Assembly (NCBI GenBank): GCA_013298695.1
Contig: JAAFIS010000001.1
Coordinates: forward strand, 806,001-870,000
Direction of reading: 5' to 3'
DNA: 64,000 bases
Origin: Betaproteobacteria bacterium
GTDB lineage: Bacteria; Pseudomonadota; Gammaproteobacteria; Burkholderiales; Casimicrobiaceae
The translations under genes and the position numbers were made by a program. The notes under the pieces are model-generated. The model saw only the letters and a program-made list of their open reading frames with translations, had not been told where the DNA came from and did no database searches. Of the stretch, positions 43,212-53,164 are shown piece by piece. Each line of letters starts with the position of its first letter. Positions within the stretch are counted from its first letter, which is position 1.

Positions 43212-43955
43212 ATGAAAGCCTGGTTCGCAGTTTGCTTAGCTCTGACTCTTTTCGTTGTTCAGGGCTGCGCTACCTCACGCGAGTACTCTAGATTTGCAGG
43301 AGTTGACAAACGGACACTGAAGATAGGAGTGGTCGTAGTGACGCTGCAGACTCTGCGGCAACAATTTGTGGGAGCCGCGTCGTTGACAAGTCTTGCCGGT
43401 GAAACTTTCAGCTTACGCGAACACCAATTTGATCAAGTGATTGAACAATCGATAGTCGAGACTTTAACCAATGCCCGCTACAACGTTAAGTCACTGGGCG
43501 TTGATCGCGATGCACTCAGCAATGTGGTTTATCGCAGCGGACCTAGCCCCGCCGCTTCTCTCTTCAATCGCAATATTAAGGGGGCTGAGGCGGAGTTGCG
43601 TAACGTCATAGGGCAACAAAGTGATTACGACATCATACTTCTAGTAGTGCAAAGCAAAAGTGCGACACTGCAAACGCTCGCGCGACCAATAAACTTTGGA
43701 AGGGAGCCAGAAGCTACGATTTCTCTCCACTTAGATTTAGTAGCAATCGATGGCAATTCAAAGGCGTTTCTGGGTTTCTCGGAGCTAGGAGTAATGAGGC
43801 AAAACGTTCTGCCACGGTATTCATTTTCGGGTGAGCTTGCGCGAACGAACTGGACCCTGTGGCCCAAGGCCGAGCGAGATCGGACTATTCACTTTCTTGC
43901 GTATCGAGGTGTCGCGGAGATGGCAACAGTCAGTTTTGAACGATTCTTCTTTTGA
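43212..43955 (+). CDS. Putative lipoprotein of unknown function
   Basis: This 247-residue protein has a lipoprotein signal peptide with lipobox VVQGC (Cys19 from the ATG at 43212). The mature part is soluble and mixed alpha/beta, with no motif I recognise. The ATG lies 2 bp after the odhB stop, so it is probably translated with odhB, although lpdA usually comes next. A longer frame from 43167 overlaps odhB and lacks a signal. Some resemblance in size and type to the lipoprotein at 29131 is noted, not clear homology. Confidence 0.65.
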   Translation: MKAWFAVCLALTLFVVQGCATSREYSRFAGVDKRTLKIGVVVVTLQTLRQQFVGAASLTSLAGETFSLREHQFDQVIEQSIVETLTNARYNVKSLGVDRDALSNVVYRSGPSPAASLFNRNIKGAEAELRNVIGQQSDYDIILLVVQSKSATLQTLARPINFGREPEATISLHLDLVAIDGNSKAFLGFSELGVMRQNVLPRYSFSGELARTNWTLWPKAERDRTIHFLAYRGVAEMATVSFERFFF

Positions 43956-44109
43956 TCACACACAGTGATTTTTGATGCGGTAAATGCAAATAGACAAGCA
44001 GGTTTTATTGCCCCGCATACTAAGGGTGATTGCCAAACTCATAGCTCGCAGGCTGTATTTCAACTAACCTACAAAACACGATTCGCACAACATGCGATGG
44101 GAATAAACG

Positions 44110-45561
44110 ATGGATCGATTTGACGTAGTAGTTATTGGTGGCGGCCCGGGCGGCTATGTGGCGGCGATTCGTGCTGCGCAGCTTGGGTTTAAAGTTGCGT
44201 GTATCGACGAATGGAAGAACGTGAAGGGTGGCCCAGCGCCGGGCGGTACTTGTACCAACGTGGGTTGCATTCCGTCGAAAGCGTTGTTGCAATCGTCGGA
44301 GCACTACGATCATGCGTTGCATCACTTCGCCGATCACGGGATTACCGTGAAGGGCGCGTCGATGGATGTCGCCAAGATGCTCGCACGCAAAGACACCGTT
44401 GTGAAGCAAAACAACGATGGAATTTTGTACTTGTTCAAGAAAAATAAGGTCACGTTTTTTCATGGACGCGGATCGTTTGCGGGTGCGGTGAAAGAGGGCG
44501 TTTACGAAATCAAGGTCGACCCTTCGCCTGGCTCAGGGCAAACTGAGCCCGCCGCGACGTCAATCACTGCGAAACACGTCATCATCGCCACCGGTTCGAA
44601 CGCTCGCGCACTTCCCGGAGCGGCATTTGACGAGAAACTGATCCTTTCAAATGACGGCGCGCTTCGCATCGGCGATGTGCCGAAGAAGCTCGGCGTGATC
44701 GGTGCTGGCGTCATCGGATTGGAAATGGGTTCGGTGTGGCGTCGACTCGGCGCAGACGTGACCGTACTCGAGGGCTTGCCGACATTTTTGGGCGCAGTCG
44801 ATGAACAAATCGCGAAAGAAGCCGCAAAACTGTTCAAGAAACAAGGGTTGAACATTTCACTCGGCGTGAAAGTTGGCGCGATCAAAGCCGGCAAAAGCGA
44901 TGTGACAATTGAATACGCAACGGCTGAAGGCAAAGCCGAAACCGTTACGTTTGACAAGCTGATTGTCTCCATCGGTCGCGTGCCCAACACAATTGGATTA
45001 AATGCCGATGCCGCGGGCGTGAAGCTCGACGAGCGCGGCTTTATCATCGTCGATGGCGATTGCAAAACGAGTCAGCCGAACGTGTGGGCCGTTGGCGACG
45101 TCGTGCGCGGGCCGATGCTTGCGCATAAGGCCGAAGAAGAGGGCGTCGCTGTCGCCGAACGTATCGCAGGGCAGCATCCGCATATCGATTTCAACTGCAT
45201 TCCGTGGGTGATTTACACCTCGCCCGAAATTGCTTGGGTTGGCAAAACCGAACAGCAACTGAAAGCCGAAGGCGTTGCCTATAAATCAGGCAGCTTCCCG
45301 TTCATGGCAAACGGCCGAGCGCGCGCACTCGGCAACACCGACGGCATGGTAAAAATTCTTGCGGACGCGAAAACGGACAAAGTGCTCGGTATGCACGCGG
45401 TCGGCCCCGTTGTGTCGGAGCTGATCGCTGAAGGTGTGATGGCGATGGAATTCGGCGCGTCAAGTGAAGACATCGCACGGATTTGTCATGCGCATCCAAC
45501 GCTTTCTGAAGCAACGAAAGAGGCCGCGTTGGCGGTGGATAAACGGACGCTTAATTTTTGA
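44110..45561 (+). CDS. lpdA: Dihydrolipoyl dehydrogenase (E3)
   Basis: This 483-residue flavoprotein re-oxidises the lipoyl group of OdhB with NAD+. It has [15 protein letters not shown] for FAD and the redox pair C48/C53 in [25 protein letters not shown] is the NAD site, and the C-terminal active-site His is in [11 protein letters not shown] 154 bp gap separates it from the lipoprotein gene, so it may have its own promoter. Confidence 0.97.
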   Translation: MDRFDVVVIGGGPGGYVAAIRAAQLGFKVACIDEWKNVKGGPAPGGTCTNVGCIPSKALLQSSEHYDHALHHFADHGITVKGASMDVAKMLARKDTVVKQNNDGILYLFKKNKVTFFHGRGSFAGAVKEGVYEIKVDPSPGSGQTEPAATSITAKHVIIATGSNARALPGAAFDEKLILSNDGALRIGDVPKKLGVIGAGVIGLEMGSVWRRLGADVTVLEGLPTFLGAVDEQIAKEAAKLFKKQGLNISLGVKVGAIKAGKSDVTIEYATAEGKAETVTFDKLIVSIGRVPNTIGLNADAAGVKLDERGFIIVDGDCKTSQPNVWAVGDVVRGPMLAHKAEEEGVAVAERIAGQHPHIDFNCIPWVIYTSPEIAWVGKTEQQLKAEGVAYKSGSFPFMANGRARALGNTDGMVKILADAKTDKVLGMHAVGPVVSELIAEGVMAMEFGASSEDIARICHAHPTLSEATKEAALAVDKRTLNF

Positions 45562-45615
45562 GTCGGCGCGTGAATTCGTTTGATTGATTAGCAGATTAAC
45601 GTTTGCGCCCTAACC

Positions 45616-46102
45616 GTCATCCCCGCGAAGGCGGGGACCCAGACCGAGACGACGGATGAATTGCGCAGTTTACATCCTGGCAAGCCAACGTAACGGGACG
45701 CTCTACACTGGTGTGACGTCAGATCTTGTTAAACGCATTTGGCAACACAAAAACGATGCTTTCGAAGGCTTTTCCAAAGCGAACGGAACTAAGATGCTCG
45801 TTTGGTACGAATCGGGCGAATCCATCGAAGGTGCCATCATGCGAGAGAAACAAATCAAGAAATGGAATCGTATCTGGAAACTGCGATTGATTGAATCGAT
45901 GAATCCGGAGTGGCTAGATTTGTCAGGGAATATTCTCGGATGAGTCCAGTGCCGCGTTTTTGCAAAGCTCCCGGTCTGGGTTCCCGCCCTCGCGGGGACA
46001 AAATGCGACCATCAGGAGCAGTTTGGTCAAACTTTGAAACAACGTTGCATGAGAGTTAATCTGAGCGCTCCCGGTCTGGGTCCCCGCCTTCGCGGGGATG
46101 AC
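45616..46102. mobile_element. GIY-YIG cassette bounded by 31 bp perfect inverted repeats
   Basis: 45616-45646 and 46072-46102 are perfect 31 bp reverse complements. Each has a CCCCGCGAAGGCGGGG core. A third, diverged copy (45972-45998, same orientation as the right one) lies inside. They enclose one intact gene, the GIY-YIG nuclease, in 487 bp. The structure looks like a small non-autonomous or self-mobilising repeat cassette. No target-site duplication was identified, and mobility is inferred. Confidence 0.5.
45656..45943 (+). CDS. Small GIY-YIG endonuclease family protein
   Basis: This 95-residue single-domain GIY-YIG nuclease has AVYILAS (Y6), TLYTGVTSDLVKRIWQHK (Y17, R27, H31), the catalytic E64 in REKQIKKW and a late N83. 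All active-site positions are kept. The ATG lies 9 bp after the left 31 bp repeat. The family includes UPF0213/YhbQ-like proteins with poorly known roles in DNA processing. Its placement between repeats suggests a link to repeat spread. Confidence 0.85.
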   Translation: MNCAVYILASQRNGTLYTGVTSDLVKRIWQHKNDAFEGFSKANGTKMLVWYESGESIEGAIMREKQIKKWNRIWKLRLIESMNPEWLDLSGNILG

Positions 46103-46110
46103 AGCCTGCT

Positions 46111-47223
46111 ATGTTGAGTACTCTCTCTAAACTCTGCACTGATCGCGGCATCACACTTGACGTTGCGCAGCAGCTTGCAGCCGAACGTCTCGCGCGGTTG
46201 AACGATGAGCTGAGTGCGTTCAGAACAAAACGAGCCTCGCTGATCGGTCGTATTTTTTCGAATCCCGACGTTCCAAAGAGCGTGTACTTCTACGGCGGCG
46301 TCGGGCGCGGAAAATCACTACTGATGGATACGTTTTATGGCGCAACGAAAATTCGCCGGAAAACTCGCGTTCACTTTCATGCGTTTATGCGCAGTGTGCA
46401 CGAGGATTTGCGTCGATTCAAACATGAAGAAGATCCGCTTGTTGCAGTGGCTGAGCAACTGGCAAAACAGTATCGTCTTATCTGTTTTGATGAGTTTCAC
46501 GTTAGCGATATTGCCGATGCGATGATTCTTGGACGGCTGCTTTCGCACTGCTTCGACAACGGCATCGTGTTTGTGATGACGTCGAACTATCATCCGTCGA
46601 AACTCTATCCTGAAGGATTGCAGCGCCAGAATTTTTTACCGACCATCGATTTAATGCTCGCGAAGATGGACGTCGTCGAAGTCGATAGCGGTATCGATTA
46701 CCGTCGGCGCACGCTTGAACAGGACCGTGTTTACCACTCACCACTCGATGCCAATGCCGAAGCGTCGATGCTTAAAACGTTTAACGCGCTCGCCACCAAA
46801 ACGCTCGCGGAGAAATCAATTCGTCTCTACGATCGCGACATCGCGCTACGTAAGCGTGCCGAAGGCGTGATTTGGTTTGATTTCGCCGCGCTCTGCGAAA
46901 CAGCGCGTTCGCAACTCGATTACCTTGAACTCGCGCAATCTCATCACACGCTGTTGCTCTCTAACGTGCCGCTTCTCGCGACGCGTGACGCGAATGTGAT
47001 CCGTCGTTTCACGCTGCTCGTCGATGTGCTCTACGATCATCGCGTGAAGCTCGTGATGAGCGCCGCGGCGCCACTTGCGCAGATCTCGACCGTAGATGAC
47101 ACGGTATCGGACGCCGATACCCGCCGCGTATTGAGCGAGTTTGCAAGAACAGCATCGCGACTTACCGAGATGCAGAGCGCTGAATACATGAGCGAGCCGC
47201 ATTTGGCGACGCTTGCGCGTTAA
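46111..47223 (+). CDS. zapE: Cell division ATPase ZapE (AFG1 family)
   Basis: This 370-residue AFG1-like ATPase has Walker A GGVGRGKSLLMD, Walker B RLICFDEFHV and TSNYHPSKLYPEGLQR, characteristic of ZapE. In E. coli ZapE acts on the Z-ring late in division. It follows lpdA in many Burkholderiales. The repeat cassette lies directly upstream. A strong terminator follows the stop. Confidence 0.93.
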   Translation: MLSTLSKLCTDRGITLDVAQQLAAERLARLNDELSAFRTKRASLIGRIFSNPDVPKSVYFYGGVGRGKSLLMDTFYGATKIRRKTRVHFHAFMRSVHEDLRRFKHEEDPLVAVAEQLAKQYRLICFDEFHVSDIADAMILGRLLSHCFDNGIVFVMTSNYHPSKLYPEGLQRQNFLPTIDLMLAKMDVVEVDSGIDYRRRTLEQDRVYHSPLDANAEASMLKTFNALATKTLAEKSIRLYDRDIALRKRAEGVIWFDFAALCETARSQLDYLELAQSHHTLLLSNVPLLATRDANVIRRFTLLVDVLYDHRVKLVMSAAAPLAQISTVDDTVSDADTRRVLSEFARTASRLTEMQSAEYMSEPHLATLAR

Positions 47224-47225
47224 CC

Positions 47226-47257
47226 GCGTTCAGCTCTCACCACTGAACGCCTTTTTT
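47226..47257 (+). terminator. Rho-independent terminator after zapE
   Basis: Perfect 8 bp arms (47226-47233/47243-47250) with a 9-base loop are followed by C and six T (47252-47257). It starts 3 bp after the zapE stop and is the clearest intrinsic terminator in the window. Confidence 0.85.
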
Positions 47258-47365
47258 GTTGGTGCAAGCGCTGAGTTTCTGCTATGTTTGAAAATCCACA
47301 AAAAATGTACGTTCGCCCAATAAAATCGGCGTAGCGTGCCGAAAGCTATTATCGCCAAACGGGCT

Positions 47366-47548
47366 TTAGGCAGCGACCATCCAGTACGAGAGCAAGCCAA
47401 CCACAATACAAATGAGTCCGATCATGCGCAGTTGTCCGTCGCTAAACTGAGCGACCTTGGTCATCGTCTCGCGCCAAGATTTTGGAGCGAGGAAAGGCAT
47501 CAAACCTTCGATCACTAAAACCAAGCAAAGCGCCGCTAGGATTTCCAT
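47366..47548 (-). CDS. DUF2065 small membrane protein (YjeT-like)
   Basis: This 60-residue protein has two hydrophobic helices (residues ~3-20 and ~42-58), with the family's EGLMPFLAPKSWRE segment between them. DUF2065 genes commonly lie next to hflC, as here. No function is established. It is separated from hflC by 163 bp. Confidence 0.85.
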   Translation of the reverse strand: MEILAALCLVLVIEGLMPFLAPKSWRETMTKVAQFSDGQLRMIGLICIVVGLLSYWMVAA

Positions 47549-47711
47549 GAGGCATCAATACATTGCGTAATGTGGATGCGAGTGCCGGCCAGCGCGCCAA
47601 GCGAAGGCTTGGGCTTGGCCGCGCATCGAAAGGCGGTTTCAGATAACGACTCGAATGACATCAAGGCGTCGTGTAACCCGCTGTTTGTTGCTGCTCGCAT
47701 AAAACCGCTCG

Positions 47712-48584
47712 TTACTTCGCTCGCGAGCCCTGCTTCAAAAACTTAAAGAAGTCTGCACTTGGATCGAGCACCATCACGTCGCTCTTATTTTTGAACGACG
47801 CTTTGTAGGCATCAAGCGAGCGATAGAACGAGTAGAACTCCGCATTTGATCCGTAGGCTGCGCTGTAAATCGAGGTCGCTTTTGCATCGCCCGTACCCTG
47901 CAGTTCTTGCGCTTTTTTGTACGCCTCAGCCAAGATCACCTGCGCCTGCTTGTCGGCATCGGCTTTAATCTTTTCGCCATCAGCGCCGCCGGTTGAGCGC
48001 AGCTCTGCCGCAACGCGTTGGCGCTCAGAACGCATACGATCAAACACGCGCGACGATACTGAGTCGTCAAAATCAACGCGTTTCAAGCGAACGTCGATGA
48101 GCTTCACGCCAATCTTTTTCGCATCAGCCTCAGCGGCGTCGCGAACGGCGGCCATGATCTTGTCGCGTTCGCCAGAGATCACCTCTTGCAGCGTGCGTCG
48201 ACCGAACTCCTCGCGCAACAATGAGTTCACTGTCTGACCAATGCGACGCTCGGCAGCACGCTCATCGCCCTGCACCGAAGTGAAGAACTCTTTGGCGTTA
48301 GCAATCTGCCATTTCACAAACGAATCCACCTGCACCGGCTGGTTTTCTTTTGTATTAAAGCGCTCGGGATCGGGACTATCCAGGGTGAGAATTTGCTTAC
48401 TGTATTTGCGCACGTTTTGCACAAACGGCATCTTCCACGACAGGCCGGGTTTATCTTCGATACGAACGACTTCACCGAACTGCGAAATCATCGCGAATTC
48501 GCGTTCATCGACAATAAAAAGCGCTTGCGACGCTGCAAACAATCCCACCAACACGAGCGAGATCAATGGTCCAACTTTATTCAT
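47712..48584 (-). CDS. hflC: HflC, regulator of FtsH protease
   Basis: This 290-residue SPFH/Band-7 protein has an N-terminal membrane helix and a periplasmic SPFH domain. With HflK it forms a large complex around FtsH. Typical segments are ALFIVDEREFAMISQFGEV and LLREEFGRRTLQEVISGERD. It lies 13 bp downstream of hflK, in one transcription unit. Confidence 0.95.
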   Translation of the reverse strand: MNKVGPLISLVLVGLFAASQALFIVDEREFAMISQFGEVVRIEDKPGLSWKMPFVQNVRKYSKQILTLDSPDPERFNTKENQPVQVDSFVKWQIANAKEFFTSVQGDERAAERRIGQTVNSLLREEFGRRTLQEVISGERDKIMAAVRDAAEADAKKIGVKLIDVRLKRVDFDDSVSSRVFDRMRSERQRVAAELRSTGGADGEKIKADADKQAQVILAEAYKKAQELQGTGDAKATSIYSAAYGSNAEFYSFYRSLDAYKASFKNKSDVMVLDPSADFFKFLKQGSRAK

Positions 48585-48597
48585 GCTCGGCTCCTAG

Positions 48598-50004
48598 TTA
48601 ACGGGTTTCGTTGCGTGAGTCACGCCCGGGGCGTGAGCTGTCACGTCCGGAAATGCCGCGCGCGGCGGCTGGATCGGCCGGCGGCGGCGAGGTTTCGGTG
48701 ATGGATTTTGGTGCGTCTTGGGGCGTGTATCCGCCTGCGGCTTCGCGCGTACCCGCCATCAACTTGTCGAGCGGCAAGTAGAGCAAGCTCTGCCCTTGGC
48801 GCTGATCCACTAGCACTTTGCTCGTGTTGCCCAATACCGATTGCATCATGTCGATGTACAAGCGCTCGCGCGTTACGCCGGGCGCTTTGTTGTATTCGGC
48901 AACGATCGATGTGAAGCGCGCGGCATCACCTTGCGCGCGAGCGACGACGCTTTGTTCGTAACCCGACGCTTCTTCAAGCAAACGCGATGCGCGTCCGCGC
49001 GCTTCCGGAATAACTCGGTTGGCGTAGGCTTGGCCTTCGTTGATGAAACGATCACGATCTTGTTGCGCCTTGACGACGTCTTGGAACGCTTCGTTAACAG
49101 CCTCGGGTGCGGCAACTGCTTGCAAGTTCAGCTTGCTAATCTGGATGCCGGTGCCGTATCGAATGAGCAGGTCCTGCATGAGTTTTTGCGTGGCCACTGC
49201 AAACTCTTCGCGGCCTTGGTTCAGCAGGAAATCCATTTTGCGTTTGCCAACGACTTCCCGCATCGCAGTTTCGGCAGCTTGCACGACTGCATCATCGGGT
49301 TTGCGATGATTAAAGAGATACGCGCGCGCGTCGGTCAGGAAATATTGAACTGAAAACGTGATGTCGATGATGTTGAGATCTTCGGTCAACATCTGCGCCT
49401 GTTTCGCGTCGCGATTTTTCTGCGCACCACGAAAGCCAATGTCGACTGCGCGAACTTGATTCAGGTTCACTTTAGTGACGCTTTCAATTGGCCAAGGCAG
49501 ATGCCAATTCAAACCGGCGGTGGTTTCCGCCGAGTATTTGCCGAAGCGCTGGACGATACCGCGCTGACCTTCGGTAATTTGGTAGAACCCGCTCGCGAGC
49601 CATAAGCCGACGGCGGCGATTGCGAAAATAAGCGCACCACCCGCCGCGAACTTTGGCGAAATGGTTGGCATCTGCGGGCCGCCACTTGAATTGGGCGGCC
49701 GACGACCACCTTTGTTGCCGCCGAAAATCCCACTGATCTTGTCGCTGATGTTTTTAAGAATTTCATCGAGATCGGGTGGGCCATCGGGTTTCTTACCACC
49801 ACCACCGCCGCCACCAGATGGGCGCAGCGGCTCCACAGGTGGAGGTGGGGCCGAGGGAGGGGACGCCGGGCGATCGGAGTCCCCGCTGCCTGTTGCGGGC
49901 GCCTGTGGCTTATCCGTCGGCTTCCTGCCCCACTGGGGATCGTTGAGCGACATCTTGATGTGATCCCAGAGCTTTGAAAAAGGATTGCCCGAGGTGAGGT
50001 TCAT
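48598..50004 (-). CDS. hflK: HflK, regulator of FtsH protease
   Basis: This 468-residue protein has a Pro/Gly-rich cytoplasmic N-terminus with an SGGGGGG tract (about 60-75), one membrane helix (about 122-140) and an SPFH domain. VNEAFQDVVKAQQDRDRFINE is the typical coiled coil, split over about 300-320. It forms the HflKC cage around FtsH. It is downstream of hflX. Confidence 0.95.
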   Translation of the reverse strand: MNLTSGNPFSKLWDHIKMSLNDPQWGRKPTDKPQAPATGSGDSDRPASPPSAPPPPVEPLRPSGGGGGGGKKPDGPPDLDEILKNISDKISGIFGGNKGGRRPPNSSGGPQMPTISPKFAAGGALIFAIAAVGLWLASGFYQITEGQRGIVQRFGKYSAETTAGLNWHLPWPIESVTKVNLNQVRAVDIGFRGAQKNRDAKQAQMLTEDLNIIDITFSVQYFLTDARAYLFNHRKPDDAVVQAAETAMREVVGKRKMDFLLNQGREEFAVATQKLMQDLLIRYGTGIQISKLNLQAVAAPEAVNEAFQDVVKAQQDRDRFINEGQAYANRVIPEARGRASRLLEEASGYEQSVVARAQGDAARFTSIVAEYNKAPGVTRERLYIDMMQSVLGNTSKVLVDQRQGQSLLYLPLDKLMAGTREAAGGYTPQDAPKSITETSPPPADPAAARGISGRDSSRPGRDSRNETR

Positions 50005-50047
50005 GCGTTGAGACTTCTTAAGGGTTCAAAGTTAAAGTGTGATTCAG

Positions 50048-51295
50048 CTATAGCGGATCGCTAGTGGCTAGCGCGTCGCTTTCAATGCCTGTATTTTGGC
50101 GCGGGAAGTGCAATTGCAATGCTTCGCGCAGCGCGGGAATACCCGCGCCAGTGCGTGCCGACACAAACACTCGGGACGGCAAATCGGTATCGGCGTCTCT
50201 TTCAATGCGCCCAGCTTCGTTGGCAAGACCGGCTAAATCGCACTTATTGACGACGATGATGCGTGGAACGGCGCTGGCTCCGATTTCATCGAGCACCGCG
50301 TTCACCGTTTCAATTTGTTGTTCGCGCTGCTCGCTCGCTCCGTCGACAACGTGGAGCAGCAGATCGGATTGGACTGCTTCCAGAAGCGTTGCCTTAAACG
50401 CGTCGACGAGTTCGTGAGGCAGGGCGCGCACGAAGCCGACCGTGTCGGACACGACCATCGGCTGCGCGCCAGGCAGATAAAGTTTGCGAACCGTGGTGTC
50501 AAGCGTTGCGAAGAGCTGGTCCGCGGCATAGGTTTTAGCTGCGGTTAAACGATTAAACAGCGTGCTTTTGCCGGCGTTGGTGTAGCCGACGATACCCACG
50601 CTCACCGTGTTCGAGCGCTCGCGTTGGCGGCGTTGGGTGCGGCGTTGTTTTTCAACCTTCTCGAGCCGTTCTTTGAGTCCGCGAATCTTGTCGCCGATGA
50701 TCCGGCGATCCATCTCGAGCTGTTTTTCGCCTGGGCCGCGAAGGCCAATTCCACCGCGCTGGCGCTCAAGGTGAGACCAACCGCGTACCAGTCGCGTTGA
50801 AAGATGTTGCAGTTGTGCGAGCTCGACCGCAAGCTTGCCTTCCGCGCTTCGCGCGCGCTGCGCGAAGATGTCAAGAATCAAGGCACGACGATCAACAACG
50901 CGGCACTGAAGCTCGCGTTCTAAGTTGCGCTCTTGAACGCCGGAGAGTGAGTGATTAAAAATCACGAGCTCGGCCGACTGATCGCTTGCAGTAATCGCGA
51001 TTTCCCCGACCTTGCCGCTGCCCGCAAACAAGGCTGGGTCGGGCGTGTGTCGCTTTCCGGTAATGGTGCCAACGACTTCGGCGCCCGCTGACGCAACAAG
51101 CGCTTGCAGTTCCTCCAAATCGTCGGAGACATCGCTTGCGGCAACTTTTCCAAGGGCGAGTTGAACGAGCACCGCGCGGTCGTTACCCTCGCGACGCTCA
51201 AACTGAAGCCCACCGCGCTCAGCTGCGCGCGAGGAGGGAAGATTCAAGCCAGAGCGTGGGTCTGGCGTGCGATCACTCAGTTGTTTCGTCCCCAT
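50048..51295 (-). CDS. hflX: GTPase HflX
   Basis: This 415-residue ribosome-associated GTPase has the HflX N-terminal domain ([20 protein letters not shown]), a coiled linker and a G domain with [25 protein letters not shown] and NKCDL. It splits stalled or stressed ribosomes in other bacteria. The ATG at 51295 lies 23 bp inside the end of hfq in another frame, so translation is coupled. Confidence 0.95.
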   Translation of the reverse strand: MGTKQLSDRTPDPRSGLNLPSSRAAERGGLQFERREGNDRAVLVQLALGKVAASDVSDDLEELQALVASAGAEVVGTITGKRHTPDPALFAGSGKVGEIAITASDQSAELVIFNHSLSGVQERNLERELQCRVVDRRALILDIFAQRARSAEGKLAVELAQLQHLSTRLVRGWSHLERQRGGIGLRGPGEKQLEMDRRIIGDKIRGLKERLEKVEKQRRTQRRQRERSNTVSVGIVGYTNAGKSTLFNRLTAAKTYAADQLFATLDTTVRKLYLPGAQPMVVSDTVGFVRALPHELVDAFKATLLEAVQSDLLLHVVDGASEQREQQIETVNAVLDEIGASAVPRIIVVNKCDLAGLANEAGRIERDADTDLPSRVFVSARTGAGIPALREALQLHFPRQNTGIESDALATSDPL

Positions 51296-51512
51296 GCGGG
51301 ATCGACACGGCGCGCGCAGGCACGATAGTGGAAATTGCGTGTTTGTAAACCATTTGGGTAACGGTGTTCTTCAATAGCACTACATACTGATCAAACGATT
51401 CCACTTGACCTTGCAACTTGATACCGTTCACGAGGTAAATCGAGACTTGAACGTGCTCTTTGCGTAGCGTGTTGAGGAAAGGATCTTGGAGGGACTGTCC
51501 TTTGTTGCTCAC
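51273..51512 (-). CDS. hfq: RNA chaperone Hfq
   Basis: This 79-residue Hfq has Sm1 ([20 protein letters not shown]) and Sm2 ([10 protein letters not shown]) motifs. It pairs small RNAs with mRNAs. The short C-terminal tail is normal for betaproteobacteria. The order der-hfq-hflX-hflKC is conserved. Confidence 0.97.
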   Translation of the reverse strand: MSNKGQSLQDPFLNTLRKEHVQVSIYLVNGIKLQGQVESFDQYVVLLKNTVTQMVYKHAISTIVPARAVSIPHGDETTE

Positions 51513-51665
51513 TTCTTATTCTCCGCGAGTTATTTTTTGATTGGCGCGAACCGCGTTTTGTGAGGCGGCTGTTGCAGGGCGATACGTATTCAGATGGAGC
51601 TGAACCGATCAAGTTCAATGCTTCGTCTAAAACAAGTTGTGCGGATAGCGCAACTGTCTCTGATG

Positions 51666-53138
51666 TTAGCGTCTTTTCTTTACACCGCGAGCCGATTCGA
51701 GTTCCGCATAAGGATTGTGACCGACGCGCATTTCCAGTCGAATTGGCGTGCCTTTGAGTTCAAACGCATCAAGAAAATGACGCGAAAGGAAGCGCACGTA
51801 AGTGGCCGAGAGCTTATCAATCGCGCTGCCGTGGACAACGATTAGCGGCGGATTGCTCCCGCCTTGGTGGGCATAGCGCATTTTCGGGCGCACCGTGCCG
51901 ATGCGAGGCGGCTGCTGCTTCATTACGGCGTCTTGTAGCGCGCGCGTGAGCTTCGGCGTGGGCAGTTTCTTGAATGCGGAAGCGATGGCGCGATTCGCAG
52001 CGGCCATGACTTTGTCCAGGCCTTGTTTGGTGCGCGCTGAAATGGTGAGCGTTTCCGCGTAGTCAACGAAATAGAGCTTTCTCTCGCAGTCGTCTTTAAG
52101 TTTCTTGCGCGCATCAGCGTCAGCAATATCCCACTTATTCAGACAAATCACGAGCGCACGTCCGGCTTCTTGTACGAAACCCGCGAGCTGAACGTCGTGA
52201 TCGGTGACGCCCAAGGTCGCATCGATCATGAAGATCACGACGTTAGCGTCTTCCATCGCCTGGAGCGTTTTGACGACCGAGAATTTCTCAACGGTGTCGG
52301 TGACTTTGCCGCGTTTTCTCACGCCCGCAGTATCGATCAGCGTGTAATCGCGGTTCTTGTATTTGAAATCCAAATAAATCGAATCTCGGGTGGTGCCGGG
52401 TTCATCAAACGCGATGACGCGCTCCTCGCCTAACAGCGAGTTGACAAGCGTGCTTTTGCCAACGTTGGGATGGCCCACCACCGCGATCTTGCTTTTGGGC
52501 GGCGGCGTCGTGATAATGGCTTCGGGTACGTCTCCGTCAGCGGATTGGGCGCTATCCGCGTCTACGTCATCAGTTGATAATGACGGTAAACCGTCTTCTT
52601 GCCCATCTAAATTGGCGTTACCAGCAAATCGCTGGTTTTTCTTGGCGAGTTCCTCAAGCGCGAATTCCATCAGCGCGGTGACCCGTTCGCCGTGCGCTGC
52701 CGAGATGCCGTACGGCGTTCCGATTCCAAGCTCGAAAAACTCCGCCGTCACCCGGGCTTCCTGCATGCCCTCGGTCTTGTTGACTGCCAGATAAACCGGA
52801 CGCCCAAGCTTTCGCAAAAGCTTCGCAATTCGCGCGTCTTGTGGCGTTACCCCGGCGCGACCATCCACCAAAAAGATAACGATGTCGGCTTCATCAAGCG
52901 CTTGCATCGTCTGCCGCGCCATTTCTTTGAGGATGCCGTCTTTCGCGACTGGCTCAAAGCCGCCGGTGTCGATGACCACGAAACGGCTCTCACCGATCCG
53001 GCCTTGACCATATTGGCGATCACGCGTGAGCCCTGGGAAATCTGCGACGAGTGCGTTTCGTGACCGCGTTAAACGGTTGAAAAGCGTACTTTTACCAACG
53101 TTTGGGCGGCCGACTAGGGCGACTGTGGGGAGCAACAT
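51666..53138 (-). CDS. der: Ribosome assembly GTPase Der (EngA)
   Basis: This 490-residue protein has tandem G domains (GRPNVGKSTLFN near residue 8 and GHPNVGKSTLVN near 218) and a C-terminal KH-like domain. It is needed for 50S subunit assembly. The C-terminus ends in a basic GVKKRR. It lies 26 bp after bamB. Confidence 0.97.
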   Translation of the reverse strand: MLLPTVALVGRPNVGKSTLFNRLTRSRNALVADFPGLTRDRQYGQGRIGESRFVVIDTGGFEPVAKDGILKEMARQTMQALDEADIVIFLVDGRAGVTPQDARIAKLLRKLGRPVYLAVNKTEGMQEARVTAEFFELGIGTPYGISAAHGERVTALMEFALEELAKKNQRFAGNANLDGQEDGLPSLSTDDVDADSAQSADGDVPEAIITTPPPKSKIAVVGHPNVGKSTLVNSLLGEERVIAFDEPGTTRDSIYLDFKYKNRDYTLIDTAGVRKRGKVTDTVEKFSVVKTLQAMEDANVVIFMIDATLGVTDHDVQLAGFVQEAGRALVICLNKWDIADADARKKLKDDCERKLYFVDYAETLTISARTKQGLDKVMAAANRAIASAFKKLPTPKLTRALQDAVMKQQPPRIGTVRPKMRYAHQGGSNPPLIVVHGSAIDKLSATYVRFLSRHFLDAFELKGTPIRLEMRVGHNPYAELESARGVKKRR

Positions 53139-53164
53139 AAATCGCCGTCACGCCTTTTTTTGGT

